Shown here: positions 15,596 to 23,376 of the stretch, piece by piece | How the letters are laid out: each line of letters opens with the position of its first letter | How positions within the stretch are numbered: position 1 is the stretch's first letter | Assembly: GCA_902761735.1 (NCBI GenBank) | Contig: CACWLL010000009.1 | Coordinates: 34,161-98,160, forward strand | Origin: an uncultured bacterium | GTDB taxonomy: Bacteria > Cyanobacteriota > Vampirovibrionia > Gastranaerophilales > Gastranaerophilaceae | Direction of reading: 5' to 3' | Length of the DNA: 64,000 nt | Made by a program: the position numbers and the translations under genes | Notes under the pieces: model-generated | The model's input: the letters and a program-made list of their open reading frames with translations, nothing else | The model's database searches: none | Told to the model about the DNA's origin: nothing

Positions 15596-16411
15596 ATGCG
15601 AGAATTTGATTTTTACATAGTACCTACGCCAATAGGAAATTTAGGTGATATGACAGAGCGTGCGATTGAAGTTCTTAAGTCTGTCGATATTATTGCGTGC
15701 GAGGACAGCAGAAATACTCAAAAGCTTCTCAATCATTTTTCTATCGGTACAAAATGTATTTCTTATCACAAATTTAACGAAAAAGAGCGAGTTCAAAGAT
15801 TTTTGAATTTGATAAATGAAGGTAAATCAATAGCGTTGGTATCTGATGCGGGTACACCTCTATTTTGTGACCCCGGAGCAGTTCTTGTTGAGGAATTGAA
15901 AAAAAACGGAAAAACCGTTACTGCACTTGCCGGTGCAAATGCAGTTGTAACTTTTATTTCTCAAATCCCGAGAGAATCTGAAGAATTTGTATTTATAGGT
16001 TTTTTGCCTCGTACAAAATCGCAGATTGTTGAAATCCTTACCAAATATAATGATGCGGATACAATTTTTTATGAATCTCCAAAGCGTCTTGTTGAAACAT
16101 TAAAAATAATAGCAGAGGAATTCCCGACAAGAACCGTATCCGTTGGCAGAGAGCTTACTAAAGTTTTTGAAGAAGTTTTGACTGATAGTGCCGAAAATAT
16201 TCTAAATCATTTTTCTAAAGGGGATGTGAAAGGTGAATTGGTTATCATGATTCATCGTAATAAAAATAAGTCAGGAATTGAAACTTATAAGGACAAAATA
16301 AACAAATTAAAAGAAAAAAAATATTCGGATAAAGATATCTCAACGATTCTGTCATCTATATATGATATAAGCAAAAATGATGTGTATTCATATTTAGTCG
16401 ACAATAAGTAA
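15596..16411 (+). CDS. rsmI: 16S rRNA 2'-O-ribose C1402 methyltransferase
   Basis: Methylates the 2'-OH of C1402 in the decoding center of 16S rRNA. The tetrapyrrole-methylase fold opens with YIVPTPIGNLGDMTERAIE, followed by ACEDSRNTQKLL and LVSDAGTPLFCDPGA, all diagnostic for RsmI. 271 aa, normal length. The Shine-Dalgarno is weak (AGAGAA); TATAAG lies 8 bases before the ATG, so a near-leaderless transcript is possible besides readthrough from leuS. Confidence 0.95.
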   Translation: MREFDFYIVPTPIGNLGDMTERAIEVLKSVDIIACEDSRNTQKLLNHFSIGTKCISYHKFNEKERVQRFLNLINEGKSIALVSDAGTPLFCDPGAVLVEELKKNGKTVTALAGANAVVTFISQIPRESEEFVFIGFLPRTKSQIVEILTKYNDADTIFYESPKRLVETLKIIAEEFPTRTVSVGRELTKVFEEVLTDSAENILNHFSKGDVKGELVIMIHRNKNKSGIETYKDKINKLKEKKYSDKDISTILSSIYDISKNDVYSYLVDNK

Positions 16412-16427
16412 TATAAAACTTTAAAAA

Positions 16428-16462
16428 TTGAATTATTTGAGTTTTTGTGGCAAAATAGCCCT
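16428..16462 (+). promoter_or_regulatory. Leaderless promoter of polA
   Basis: TTGAAT (16428-16433), 17 bases, then CAAAAT (16451-16456) with an upstream TGG (extended -10). The hexamer ends 6 bases before the ATG at 16463, and there is no Shine-Dalgarno. Confidence 0.6.
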
Positions 16463-19339
16463 ATGGGGAATTCAAAGACTTTAATCTTAATAGATGGTCA
16501 CGCATTGGCTTTCAGAGAGTATTACGCTCTTGAAAGAACGGGTATGAGTACATCTGACGGTCAGCCAACTTGGGCTGTTTACGGTTTTTTTCATGCAATA
16601 TTTGATTTGTTGAAAAATCAGAAAATTAAAACAGATGCAATTGCGGTTGCTTTTGATGTCAGCCATAGAACTTTTAGAGTAGAGAAATACGAAAATTATA
16701 AAAGTAATCGAGAACAGATGCCTGACACTATGCGTTCTCAAATGGATTTGATATATGATGGTTTAAGAGCGTTTAATATCCCTATTTATACAAAGGAAGG
16801 ATTTGAAGCCGATGATGTAATCGGAACAATATCAAAGCAGGCATGTGATTTGGGTCATAAGGTTCTTATTTTGACAGGGGATCAGGACGCGTTTCAGCTT
16901 ATTGATAAAGATGGCTGCGTAAAGGTTATAATCCCAACAAAAGGTGAATTAAAGACTTACGATTGGGATGCAGTTTATGAAAAATTAGGTGTATATCCCA
17001 ATCAGATTATTGATTATAAATCTTTACGAGGAGATACGTCGGATTGTATTCCGGGTATAAAAGGTATCGGTGAAAAAACAGCACAGGCTCTTTTGAAAGA
17101 GTTTGGGCATCTTGACGGTGTTCTTGAAAATGTTGATAAAATCTCAGGAAATGCTGTTAGAGAAAAAATTAAAAACGGTGTTGAGGATGCAAAGTTAAGT
17201 TATTATCTTGCAACAATTATAAGGGATTTAGATGTAAACTTTGATTTTGATAAAACAAAGGTGGAATTACCTGATATAACAAAAGCTACCGAGTTTTTAA
17301 AGTCAATGCAATTTTATAGATTTTTGAAAAATATTAATTCAATTCTTTCTTCCTTTAACCCTGATGCAGCCAGCAATATCGTGGCAAAAGAAGACAGTAA
17401 AGAATTAATTCAGGTAAAAACTTCAACCGAAAGTAACGGGCAAATGCAGCTTGGTCTGTTTGCTCAAACAGTTTCGGAAGAGATTAACAAAAACAGTCAA
17501 TCTTCGGAATTTTCTTCAAAACTTATAACGGATAGTGCGGATTTTGCTAATTTGTGCGTTGAACTTGAAAAACAAAAGCTTGTTGTATTAAATGTAAAAT
17601 ACAATTTTTCAAATGCTGTTGAAAATGATATTGTTGGTATTTCTGTTGCATATAAAGATGGATTGGATGCGGAAAGTATCGCTAAAGATTCGAGTTTTTC
17701 CGTTGAGACAAGTGTATACTATATTCCGTTGAGGCACGATTCTGTTTCAAATCTTTTATCAAAACCCGAAATAATGAACGGATTAAAATCTTTTATTGAA
17801 TCGAAAAATATAAAAAAAGCAGTGTATAATTTGAAAGAGTTATATAATGTGTTGAAAAATGAGGGAATTGATTTAGCCGGTGCTGAATTTGATGTTGAAT
17901 TGGCAAGTTATGTAGCTAATCCTTCAACAAGACATGAAATTGATATTCAGTCCATTGAAAATCTCGATATGACTATTCCTCAGTATGCTGAGCCTGATGA
18001 AATTAAAAAACTAAAACTTACATTATATAATGCAAATATTGAAAATGTTACTAAAGCCGTAAATACGGAAAGTTCTGTTATTTTAGATTTAGTCGGATAT
18101 TGGAAACAGAATTTAAACGATAATGAAATAAAAATTTTAAATGAAATAGAACTGCCGTTAGCTCGAGTGCTTGCTGATATGGAATATAACGGAGTTAGCC
18201 TTGATACTCCGTATTTGGCGAATTTGTCATCTGATATGGAGAGTAAATTAAAGGTAATTGAAACTAAAATATATGAGCTTGCAGGTTGTGATTTTAATAT
18301 AAATTCTCCAAAACAGGTTGGTGAAATTTTATTTGATAAGTTGGGTTTAAAATCTAAAAAGAAGAAAAAATCCACAAGCGCAGAAGTCTTGGAAGAATTA
18401 GCAGAGGAATATGAGGTTGCAGGATTGATTTTGGAATATAGAAAATATGCAAAATTAATCTCTACATATACGGATGCTTTGCCTGAATTAATCAGTAAAA
18501 AAGATAACAGAATACATACCTCGTTTAATCAGACCGTTACAACGACAGGCAGATTGTCTTCCTCAAATCCGAATTTGCAAAATATTCCTGCTCGTACTGA
18601 AGATGGGAATAAAATACGCTCGGCTTTTGTTCCTGAAAATAGGGAAAATTCTCTGATTTTGTCAGCGGATTATTCTCAAATAGAACTCAGACTATTGGCA
18701 CATATTTCTCAGGATAAGCATTTAATTGAAGCTTTTAAAAATGATGTAGATGTTCATACACTCACTGCATCAAAAGTTTTTGGTGTTCCTATGGAAGAAG
18801 TTACAAAAGATATGCGCTATAAATCAAAGGCGGTAAATTTTGGGATAATATACGGTCAAAGTAAATATGGACTTGCAAAAGCTATCGGGATTTCAAATGT
18901 TGAGGCTGAAGATTTTATAAACAAATATTTTGAAACTTATCCCAATATAAAGTTATACATGTCTGCAACGATAAATTTTGCAGAGCAAAACGGATATGTC
19001 GAAACAATATTCGGACGCAGAAGATATCTTGCTGAGTTAAACAGTCCAAACGGAATGATTAGAGAATTTGCAAAACGTGCGGCAATAAATCAACCTATAC
19101 AAGGTACAGCTGCAGATTTAATGAAGTATGCTATGATTGAATGTGCAAAAAATTTAAAAGAAAGAAATTTAAAATCAAAAATGATTTTACAAGTTCATGA
19201 TGAGATTGTAATAGAAACGTTGAAAGAGGAACTTGAAGAAGTAAAATCCATAGTAAAGGCTTCAATGGAGTTAAATCAGCCGCTCAGGGTTCCTTTGAAA
19301 GTAGATATAAATACAGGTGAAACATGGAAAGAATCATAA
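16463..19339 (+). CDS. polA: DNA polymerase I, proofreading site apparently lost
   Basis: Repair and Okazaki-fragment polymerase. I start at ATG 16463 (MGNSKTLILIDGHALAFRE), where the 5'-nuclease domain begins. Residues ~1-290 are the 5' nuclease (EADDVIGTIS, LTGDQDAFQLI). The middle domain has the 3'-5' exonuclease fold but not its acid residues: the usual FDTET is VLNVKYNF and KYD is KELYN. The polymerase domain is intact: DYSQIELRLLAHIS, KAVNFGIIYGQSKYG and QVHDEIVIE. 958 aa. Its end overlaps the next gene by 16 bases. Confidence 0.96.
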   Translation: MGNSKTLILIDGHALAFREYYALERTGMSTSDGQPTWAVYGFFHAIFDLLKNQKIKTDAIAVAFDVSHRTFRVEKYENYKSNREQMPDTMRSQMDLIYDGLRAFNIPIYTKEGFEADDVIGTISKQACDLGHKVLILTGDQDAFQLIDKDGCVKVIIPTKGELKTYDWDAVYEKLGVYPNQIIDYKSLRGDTSDCIPGIKGIGEKTAQALLKEFGHLDGVLENVDKISGNAVREKIKNGVEDAKLSYYLATIIRDLDVNFDFDKTKVELPDITKATEFLKSMQFYRFLKNINSILSSFNPDAASNIVAKEDSKELIQVKTSTESNGQMQLGLFAQTVSEEINKNSQSSEFSSKLITDSADFANLCVELEKQKLVVLNVKYNFSNAVENDIVGISVAYKDGLDAESIAKDSSFSVETSVYYIPLRHDSVSNLLSKPEIMNGLKSFIESKNIKKAVYNLKELYNVLKNEGIDLAGAEFDVELASYVANPSTRHEIDIQSIENLDMTIPQYAEPDEIKKLKLTLYNANIENVTKAVNTESSVILDLVGYWKQNLNDNEIKILNEIELPLARVLADMEYNGVSLDTPYLANLSSDMESKLKVIETKIYELAGCDFNINSPKQVGEILFDKLGLKSKKKKKSTSAEVLEELAEEYEVAGLILEYRKYAKLISTYTDALPELISKKDNRIHTSFNQTVTTTGRLSSSNPNLQNIPARTEDGNKIRSAFVPENRENSLILSADYSQIELRLLAHISQDKHLIEAFKNDVDVHTLTASKVFGVPMEEVTKDMRYKSKAVNFGIIYGQSKYGLAKAIGISNVEAEDFINKYFETYPNIKLYMSATINFAEQNGYVETIFGRRRYLAELNSPNGMIREFAKRAAINQPIQGTAADLMKYAMIECAKNLKERNLKSKMILQVHDEIVIETLKEELEEVKSIVKASMELNQPLRVPLKVDINTGETWKES

Positions 19340-19743
19340 AAATTTTAATTATTATCGGATTGTTTTTTTTAGGAGCTTTTGTTGCAGCAAGAGCAGAAGA
19401 TTTAACTGTCCAGCAGCTTACAACTCCGACGAATGTTGCATTTAATGATTGTTTTAAAACATATAATTTGCCGGCAGATTATCTTTATTTTCAAACATTG
19501 AATAGCATTGCCGCAAATCGTTTTGAGATAAAAGAACTCCAATCCAAAAGCGGATATATAATATTTAAAGCTGCAGGCAGAGAGTTTCTTGCTGCGGTTG
19601 CTTATTACGGACCGAATAAGAGTATTTTAAAAATTACACCGGTTAATAACTCATATTATTTTGCTCCCGGAATTGTGTTAAATATATTCAAATATATAGA
19701 TATAAATTTGAATGAACAGATTAAAGATATTCCAAAATCGTAA
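19324..19743 (+). CDS. Small exported protein of unknown function
   Basis: A 139-aa protein whose start lies inside the end of polA. The first ~24 residues (KILIIIGLFFLGAFVAARA, then ED) are a signal peptide with an AxA-like cleavage site. The mature part is a small globular domain with no known motif. It ends two bases before the converging cyclo-ligase gene. Function not recognised. Confidence 0.72.
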   Translation: MERIIKILIIIGLFFLGAFVAARAEDLTVQQLTTPTNVAFNDCFKTYNLPADYLYFQTLNSIAANRFEIKELQSKSGYIIFKAAGREFLAAVAYYGPNKSILKITPVNNSYYFAPGIVLNIFKYIDINLNEQIKDIPKS

Positions 19744-19745
19744 AA

Positions 19746-20255
19746 TTAATCCGTAATTATGTAATCAATTTTCATATCAAATTCTTCTGTTGGCAAAGTT
19801 TCGGTGATAAGCTCTTTGAATATCGGAGTAATTGTCGTGATATTTGGATTGTTTCGTAGAAATCTATCATAATATCCTCCGCCGTACCCTAAGCGGTATC
19901 GATTTTTATCTGCCGCTAAAGCGGGTACAAAAATTAAATCAAGTTCCTTGGGGTTAATAGGTTCTGAGGTCGGTTCAAAAATACCAAAATCAGATTTTTT
20001 AAATTCTCCGATATTCGGACATACTAGAATATTTTCTCCGGAAACTCGAGGATAATAAAACTTTTTAGTATAATCTTTTGTTAATTCTCTCAAATCAATT
20101 TCATATTTTGTCGGGTAAAAAAGCATTATACGTTTGGCTTTTTTGTAGACTTCAAATTTTATAATATTTCCAATAATACTTTTACTTGTTATATTTCTGT
20201 CAAGTGTCTTTCTTATTGATTTAAAATGTGTTCTTAAAGTTATTTTATTTTCCAT
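19746..20255 (-). CDS. 5-formyltetrahydrofolate cyclo-ligase
   Basis: Converts 5-formyl-THF to 5,10-methenyl-THF with ATP, returning the folate to the one-carbon pool. The family signature GYGGGYYDRFL is present near residue 122, with basic residues near the start (TLRTHFKSIRK) and FYPTKYEIDL. 169 aa, near the usual length. The ATG has no Shine-Dalgarno; a TATAAT box ends 6 bases before it. Divergent from cobO with only 23 bases between start codons. Confidence 0.92.
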   Translation of the reverse strand: MENKITLRTHFKSIRKTLDRNITSKSIIGNIIKFEVYKKAKRIMLFYPTKYEIDLRELTKDYTKKFYYPRVSGENILVCPNIGEFKKSDFGIFEPTSEPINPKELDLIFVPALAADKNRYRLGYGGGYYDRFLRNNPNITTITPIFKELITETLPTEEFDMKIDYIITD

Positions 20256-20259
20256 AAAT

Positions 20260-20273
20260 TTATTATATAATAA
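20260..20273. promoter_or_regulatory. Shared palindromic -10 for two divergent leaderless genes
   Basis: TTATTATATAATAA is a perfect palindrome giving TATAAT on both strands. On plus it occupies 20266-20271 and the cobO ATG follows after 7 bases; on minus it occupies 20267-20262 and the cyclo-ligase ATG follows after 6 bases. Neither side has a recognisable Shine-Dalgarno or a strong -35. Confidence 0.6.
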
Positions 20274-20278
20274 CCATA

Positions 20279-20857
20279 ATGAAAGACGAGTTAAAAAATA
20301 CGTTAATAAATCCTGATTGGGCGAAACACGGGTATATACAAGTTTATACGGGGAATGGGAAAGGTAAAACTACGGCTTCTTTGGGACTTGCCATGCGTGC
20401 TTTAGGCAGAAATTGGAAGGTGCTGATAGTTATGTTTACAAAAGGTGGAGATGATTATGGAGAGCTTAATTCATTCAGAAATCTATCTCCGGCAATTGCG
20501 GAAAATTTAACGATTGTACAAGCGGGTTTAGATAGAATTGTATATCGTAACAATAAGTGTGAAGCTGATTTAGCTGAAATTAATAAAGGGTGGGAATTGG
20601 CAAAAAAAGCTATACAAAATGATGAATATAATTTGATTATTCTTGATGAGGCTAATATTGCAATTGATTTGGGGTTTATCGAATTAGAAGAAATGCTAGA
20701 TGTTTTGAATAACAAACCTCAAGATATGGAAATTGTTTTGACCGGCAGAAATGCGAAAGCGGAAATTGTAGATATAGCCCATTTGGTTTCGGAAATCAAC
20801 CCGATTAAGCACTACTGGGATACCGGTGTTACCGCTCGAAAAGGTATCGAATATTAG
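20279..20857 (+). CDS. cobO: Cob(I)alamin adenosyltransferase (CobO/BtuR type)
   Basis: Adds the 5'-deoxyadenosyl group to cob(I)alamin or cobyrinate diamide, making the coenzyme form of B12. The P-loop TGNGKGKTTASLGLA lies at residue ~22, and ILDEANIAIDLG is the Walker B-type motif; both are diagnostic for the CobA/CobO/BtuR family. 192 aa, normal length. No other cobalamin biosynthesis gene is in the window, so it may serve salvage of imported B12. Linked in theme to the cobalamin riboswitch at 1.7 kb, but no riboswitch precedes this gene. Confidence 0.94.
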   Translation: MKDELKNTLINPDWAKHGYIQVYTGNGKGKTTASLGLAMRALGRNWKVLIVMFTKGGDDYGELNSFRNLSPAIAENLTIVQAGLDRIVYRNNKCEADLAEINKGWELAKKAIQNDEYNLIILDEANIAIDLGFIELEEMLDVLNNKPQDMEIVLTGRNAKAEIVDIAHLVSEINPIKHYWDTGVTARKGIEY

Positions 20858-20864
20858 ATATCTG

Positions 20865-21068
20865 TTATATGAACCAAATCAATATTGCAGCGAAAACAAA
20901 AATTCCAAATATAACCCAAGAAATTGTTCTTTTCTTGCTTTCTTCGGGATTTTCAGCGGGGCGTGCAGCAGGTTTTCTTTGCTCTAAAATCTCAAAATCG
21001 CTGCTTCCGCATTCACAATAATCAACTCTGTTCGGATATATTTTATTACAAATTCTACATTTATACAT
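20865..21068 (-). CDS. Small zinc-ribbon protein with C-terminal membrane helix
   Basis: A 67-aa protein. The N terminus YKCRICNKIYPNRVDYCECG has two cysteine pairs (CxxC and CxC) spaced for a rubredoxin-like or zinc-ribbon knuckle. A charged linker leads to one membrane helix (WVIFGIFVFAAILIWF). It converges on cobO with 7 bases between the stops. It is expressed from a promoter that leaves no room for a leader. Function unknown; tail-anchored zinc ribbons often act as assembly factors, but that is a guess. Confidence 0.82.
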   Translation of the reverse strand: MYKCRICNKIYPNRVDYCECGSSDFEILEQRKPAARPAENPEESKKRTISWVIFGIFVFAAILIWFI

Positions 21069-21103
21069 ACGGTTATATTAATATAATTTTTGACATTTGA
21101 CAA
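21069..21103 (-). promoter_or_regulatory. Leaderless promoter of the zinc-ribbon gene
   Basis: On the minus strand: TTGTCA (21103-21098), 17 bases, TAATAT (21080-21075), then 6 bases (AACCGT) to the ATG at 21068. Both boxes are good and the spacing ideal, making this the best leaderless case in the window. Confidence 0.7.
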
Positions 21104-21179
21104 TATATTAACAAATATTTAAAAGTGAATTAATGTAAACATTGTTCCCAAAAGGGTTTAAAAGCAGATAAAAAAATGT

Positions 21180-21197
21180 TATACTACAAATGTAGTA
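21180..21197 (+). promoter_or_regulatory. Promoter with overlapping TACTACA/TGTAGTA operator
   Basis: An extended -10, TGT-TATACT (hexamer 21180-21185), is overlapped by the perfect inverted repeat TACTACA-AA-TGTAGTA (21182-21197). A TACA-N2-TGTA core is the kind bound by BlaI/MecI/CopY-type repressors. The downstream gene is the c-di-GMP protein. Confidence 0.55.
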
Positions 21198-21283
21198 CGA
21201 AGTTGTGTGAAAGGATGTTGATATTGCCGTCTGAATGGAGTATTGCCCATTTGGCGGAGAAAGAGTAAAATATAGTTTAAGGA

Positions 21284-23356
21284 ATGTTAAAATTATTTAA
21301 CGTTCTAACAATTTCTAATATTCAAGTGTTTTATAGTAAAGGTGTTAGGCAGGTAGTATTGAGCGAAAAAGTTAAATCAAAAAAGAATACTGAAAATGAT
21401 ATGAACGACGCGCTTTCTGCAAAACCGGTATCGAATCCGTCGGCAAAAAACCGAACTCCGTCATCGACCGGAAAAAGAAACAGGGGCAGCATGCCGTCAA
21501 AGTCTGTGCATGTCGCTACTCAAAGTACGGCTGCCGGTATTCCTAGAGATTTATTACCAACGGACAATCCGATTAGCAGAAATCGTGAAATAGTTGCTAA
21601 AATAAATAATATAAACTTGGTAAAATCCTCAAACAAAATGTATGGAGGATATCTTAATAATGCTCTTTCGGCAAATGTTCCGGGATATGATGATTATAAT
21701 TCAATAATAACGGATATAAATGTTTCATTAAAAAATAAAAATTCGGTGAATGATATTATAAGTGTTTATAATTCCATATTTATAGGGAAATTGAATTGTT
21801 CCTTTTTGGCGTTTGGTTCTTATCATGAAAAATCTAAATGCATAAATCTAAAATTAACAAGCACTTCAGGTAGCACCTATTCTTCAAAAATATTTTTGTC
21901 AGAAACAGATAATCCGGTTATAGAATGCTTTAATAAAGCTTCGGCGGTTATAACAGATGATAACAAATTTTTGAATATTCCGTATTTAAAGAATAATTCA
22001 ACTATAATTTTGCCGTTAATTTCTCTTAATCAAACAATAGGGGTTATGATTCTCGGCAAAGGTAATCAAGATTGCAATTTGGGTTTACTTTCGTTTATCG
22101 CAAATTATGCTGCATTATATTTGCAAAATATAGAATTAAAAGAAAAGGCAAACAAATATACAAATGCTGATACGTTAACAAACTTGTATAACCACAGAGG
22201 GTTTCAGGAAGTTTTGGCAAATGAACTGCAATTAGCGAAAGAAACCGAAACTCCTTTATCAGTGGTTATGTTTGATATAAACAACATATCAAAAATTAAC
22301 AGAGAATTAGGACATGCAAAGGGGGATGAAGTTATCAAACTCCTTGCGGAAAAAATTAAACAAAATATTCGCTCAAATGATAAGGCAGGCCGATACGGCG
22401 GAGATGAAATTGCGGTTATATTACCGAATACAACTACAGCTGATGCAAAATATTTAGCTGAGTATATTACCTACACATTATCTTGTTGTTTTGTAGATGA
22501 TGTTGGGCCGGTAAAGGTTTCTGTCGGAATTTCTACTTATCCTGATAACTCAAAAGATCAGGAAAAATTGCTCATACTTGCGGAGCAGGCGATGTATATT
22601 TCTCAGGCGAAGGGATATAAAGAAGGAATGTCTGCAATTATAAGTTCTACTGATTTTAACTTCTGGGATAATGCAGCGTTAAATTCGTTTGCTGAAGTTA
22701 TTGCAAAGCGTCATGCCCAATTAGGTATAAGCTTCGAAGATGAACTTGTTCATAAGTTTAATAGTGAAGAAATAATTTCACAAAATCATCTTATTGAGAT
22801 GGTAACATCTCTTGCAGGTGCAATTGATGCAAAAGATCCGTATACTAAAGGTCACTCTACGAGTGTTTCCAGATATGCGGCGGCTCTGGCAAGGGCTATT
22901 AACCTTCCTGAAGATGATGTTCAGAAAATAACATTAGGCGGATTATTACACGATGTTGGTAAAATAGGTATTCCGGAAGCTGTTTTGAGTAAACCGGGTA
23001 AATTAGAACCTGAAGAATGGGAAATTATGAAACAACACCCTGTTATTGGAGCAGAAAAAGTACTTGCTCCAAATGAGGCACTTTCTCATTTAATTCCAAT
23101 TGTAAAATATCACCATGAGCATATAGACGGCAGCGGTTATCCTGAGGGATTAAAGGGCGATGCCATTCCGCTTTCTGCCCGTATTGTTGCGGTAGCAGAT
23201 ACCTATCACGCATTAATCAGTGACAGACCTTACAGAAAAGGTATGCCGGTTGAAAAAGCTTGCCAAATCCTTCAAGAAGGCGCAGGTAAGTTATGGGATG
23301 CTGATTTGGTAAGACATTTTATTGCAATTGCCCCATCTTTATCAACTATTATATAG
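21284..23356 (+). CDS. Hybrid GGDEF and HD-GYP protein (c-di-GMP turnover)
   Basis: Both makes and degrades cyclic di-GMP if both halves are active. After a disordered N terminus, residues ~120-280 look GAF-like (LPLISLNQTIGVMILG), then a GGDEF domain with RYGGDEIAVIL and a well-placed RSND inhibitory I-site five residues before it, then an HD-GYP domain (LLHDVGKIGIP, HHEHIDGSGYP, VADTYHALISDRPY) with all metal ligands. The start is uncertain: ATG 21284 has AAGGA touching it, while TTG 21359 (LSEKVKSKK) has AGG at better spacing. No membrane helix, so a soluble sensor. Confidence 0.93.
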   Translation: MLKLFNVLTISNIQVFYSKGVRQVVLSEKVKSKKNTENDMNDALSAKPVSNPSAKNRTPSSTGKRNRGSMPSKSVHVATQSTAAGIPRDLLPTDNPISRNREIVAKINNINLVKSSNKMYGGYLNNALSANVPGYDDYNSIITDINVSLKNKNSVNDIISVYNSIFIGKLNCSFLAFGSYHEKSKCINLKLTSTSGSTYSSKIFLSETDNPVIECFNKASAVITDDNKFLNIPYLKNNSTIILPLISLNQTIGVMILGKGNQDCNLGLLSFIANYAALYLQNIELKEKANKYTNADTLTNLYNHRGFQEVLANELQLAKETETPLSVVMFDINNISKINRELGHAKGDEVIKLLAEKIKQNIRSNDKAGRYGGDEIAVILPNTTTADAKYLAEYITYTLSCCFVDDVGPVKVSVGISTYPDNSKDQEKLLILAEQAMYISQAKGYKEGMSAIISSTDFNFWDNAALNSFAEVIAKRHAQLGISFEDELVHKFNSEEIISQNHLIEMVTSLAGAIDAKDPYTKGHSTSVSRYAAALARAINLPEDDVQKITLGGLLHDVGKIGIPEAVLSKPGKLEPEEWEIMKQHPVIGAEKVLAPNEALSHLIPIVKYHHEHIDGSGYPEGLKGDAIPLSARIVAVADTYHALISDRPYRKGMPVEKACQILQEGAGKLWDADLVRHFIAIAPSLSTII

Positions 23357-23376
23357 GCTATTGAGGTAAGGGTTAT

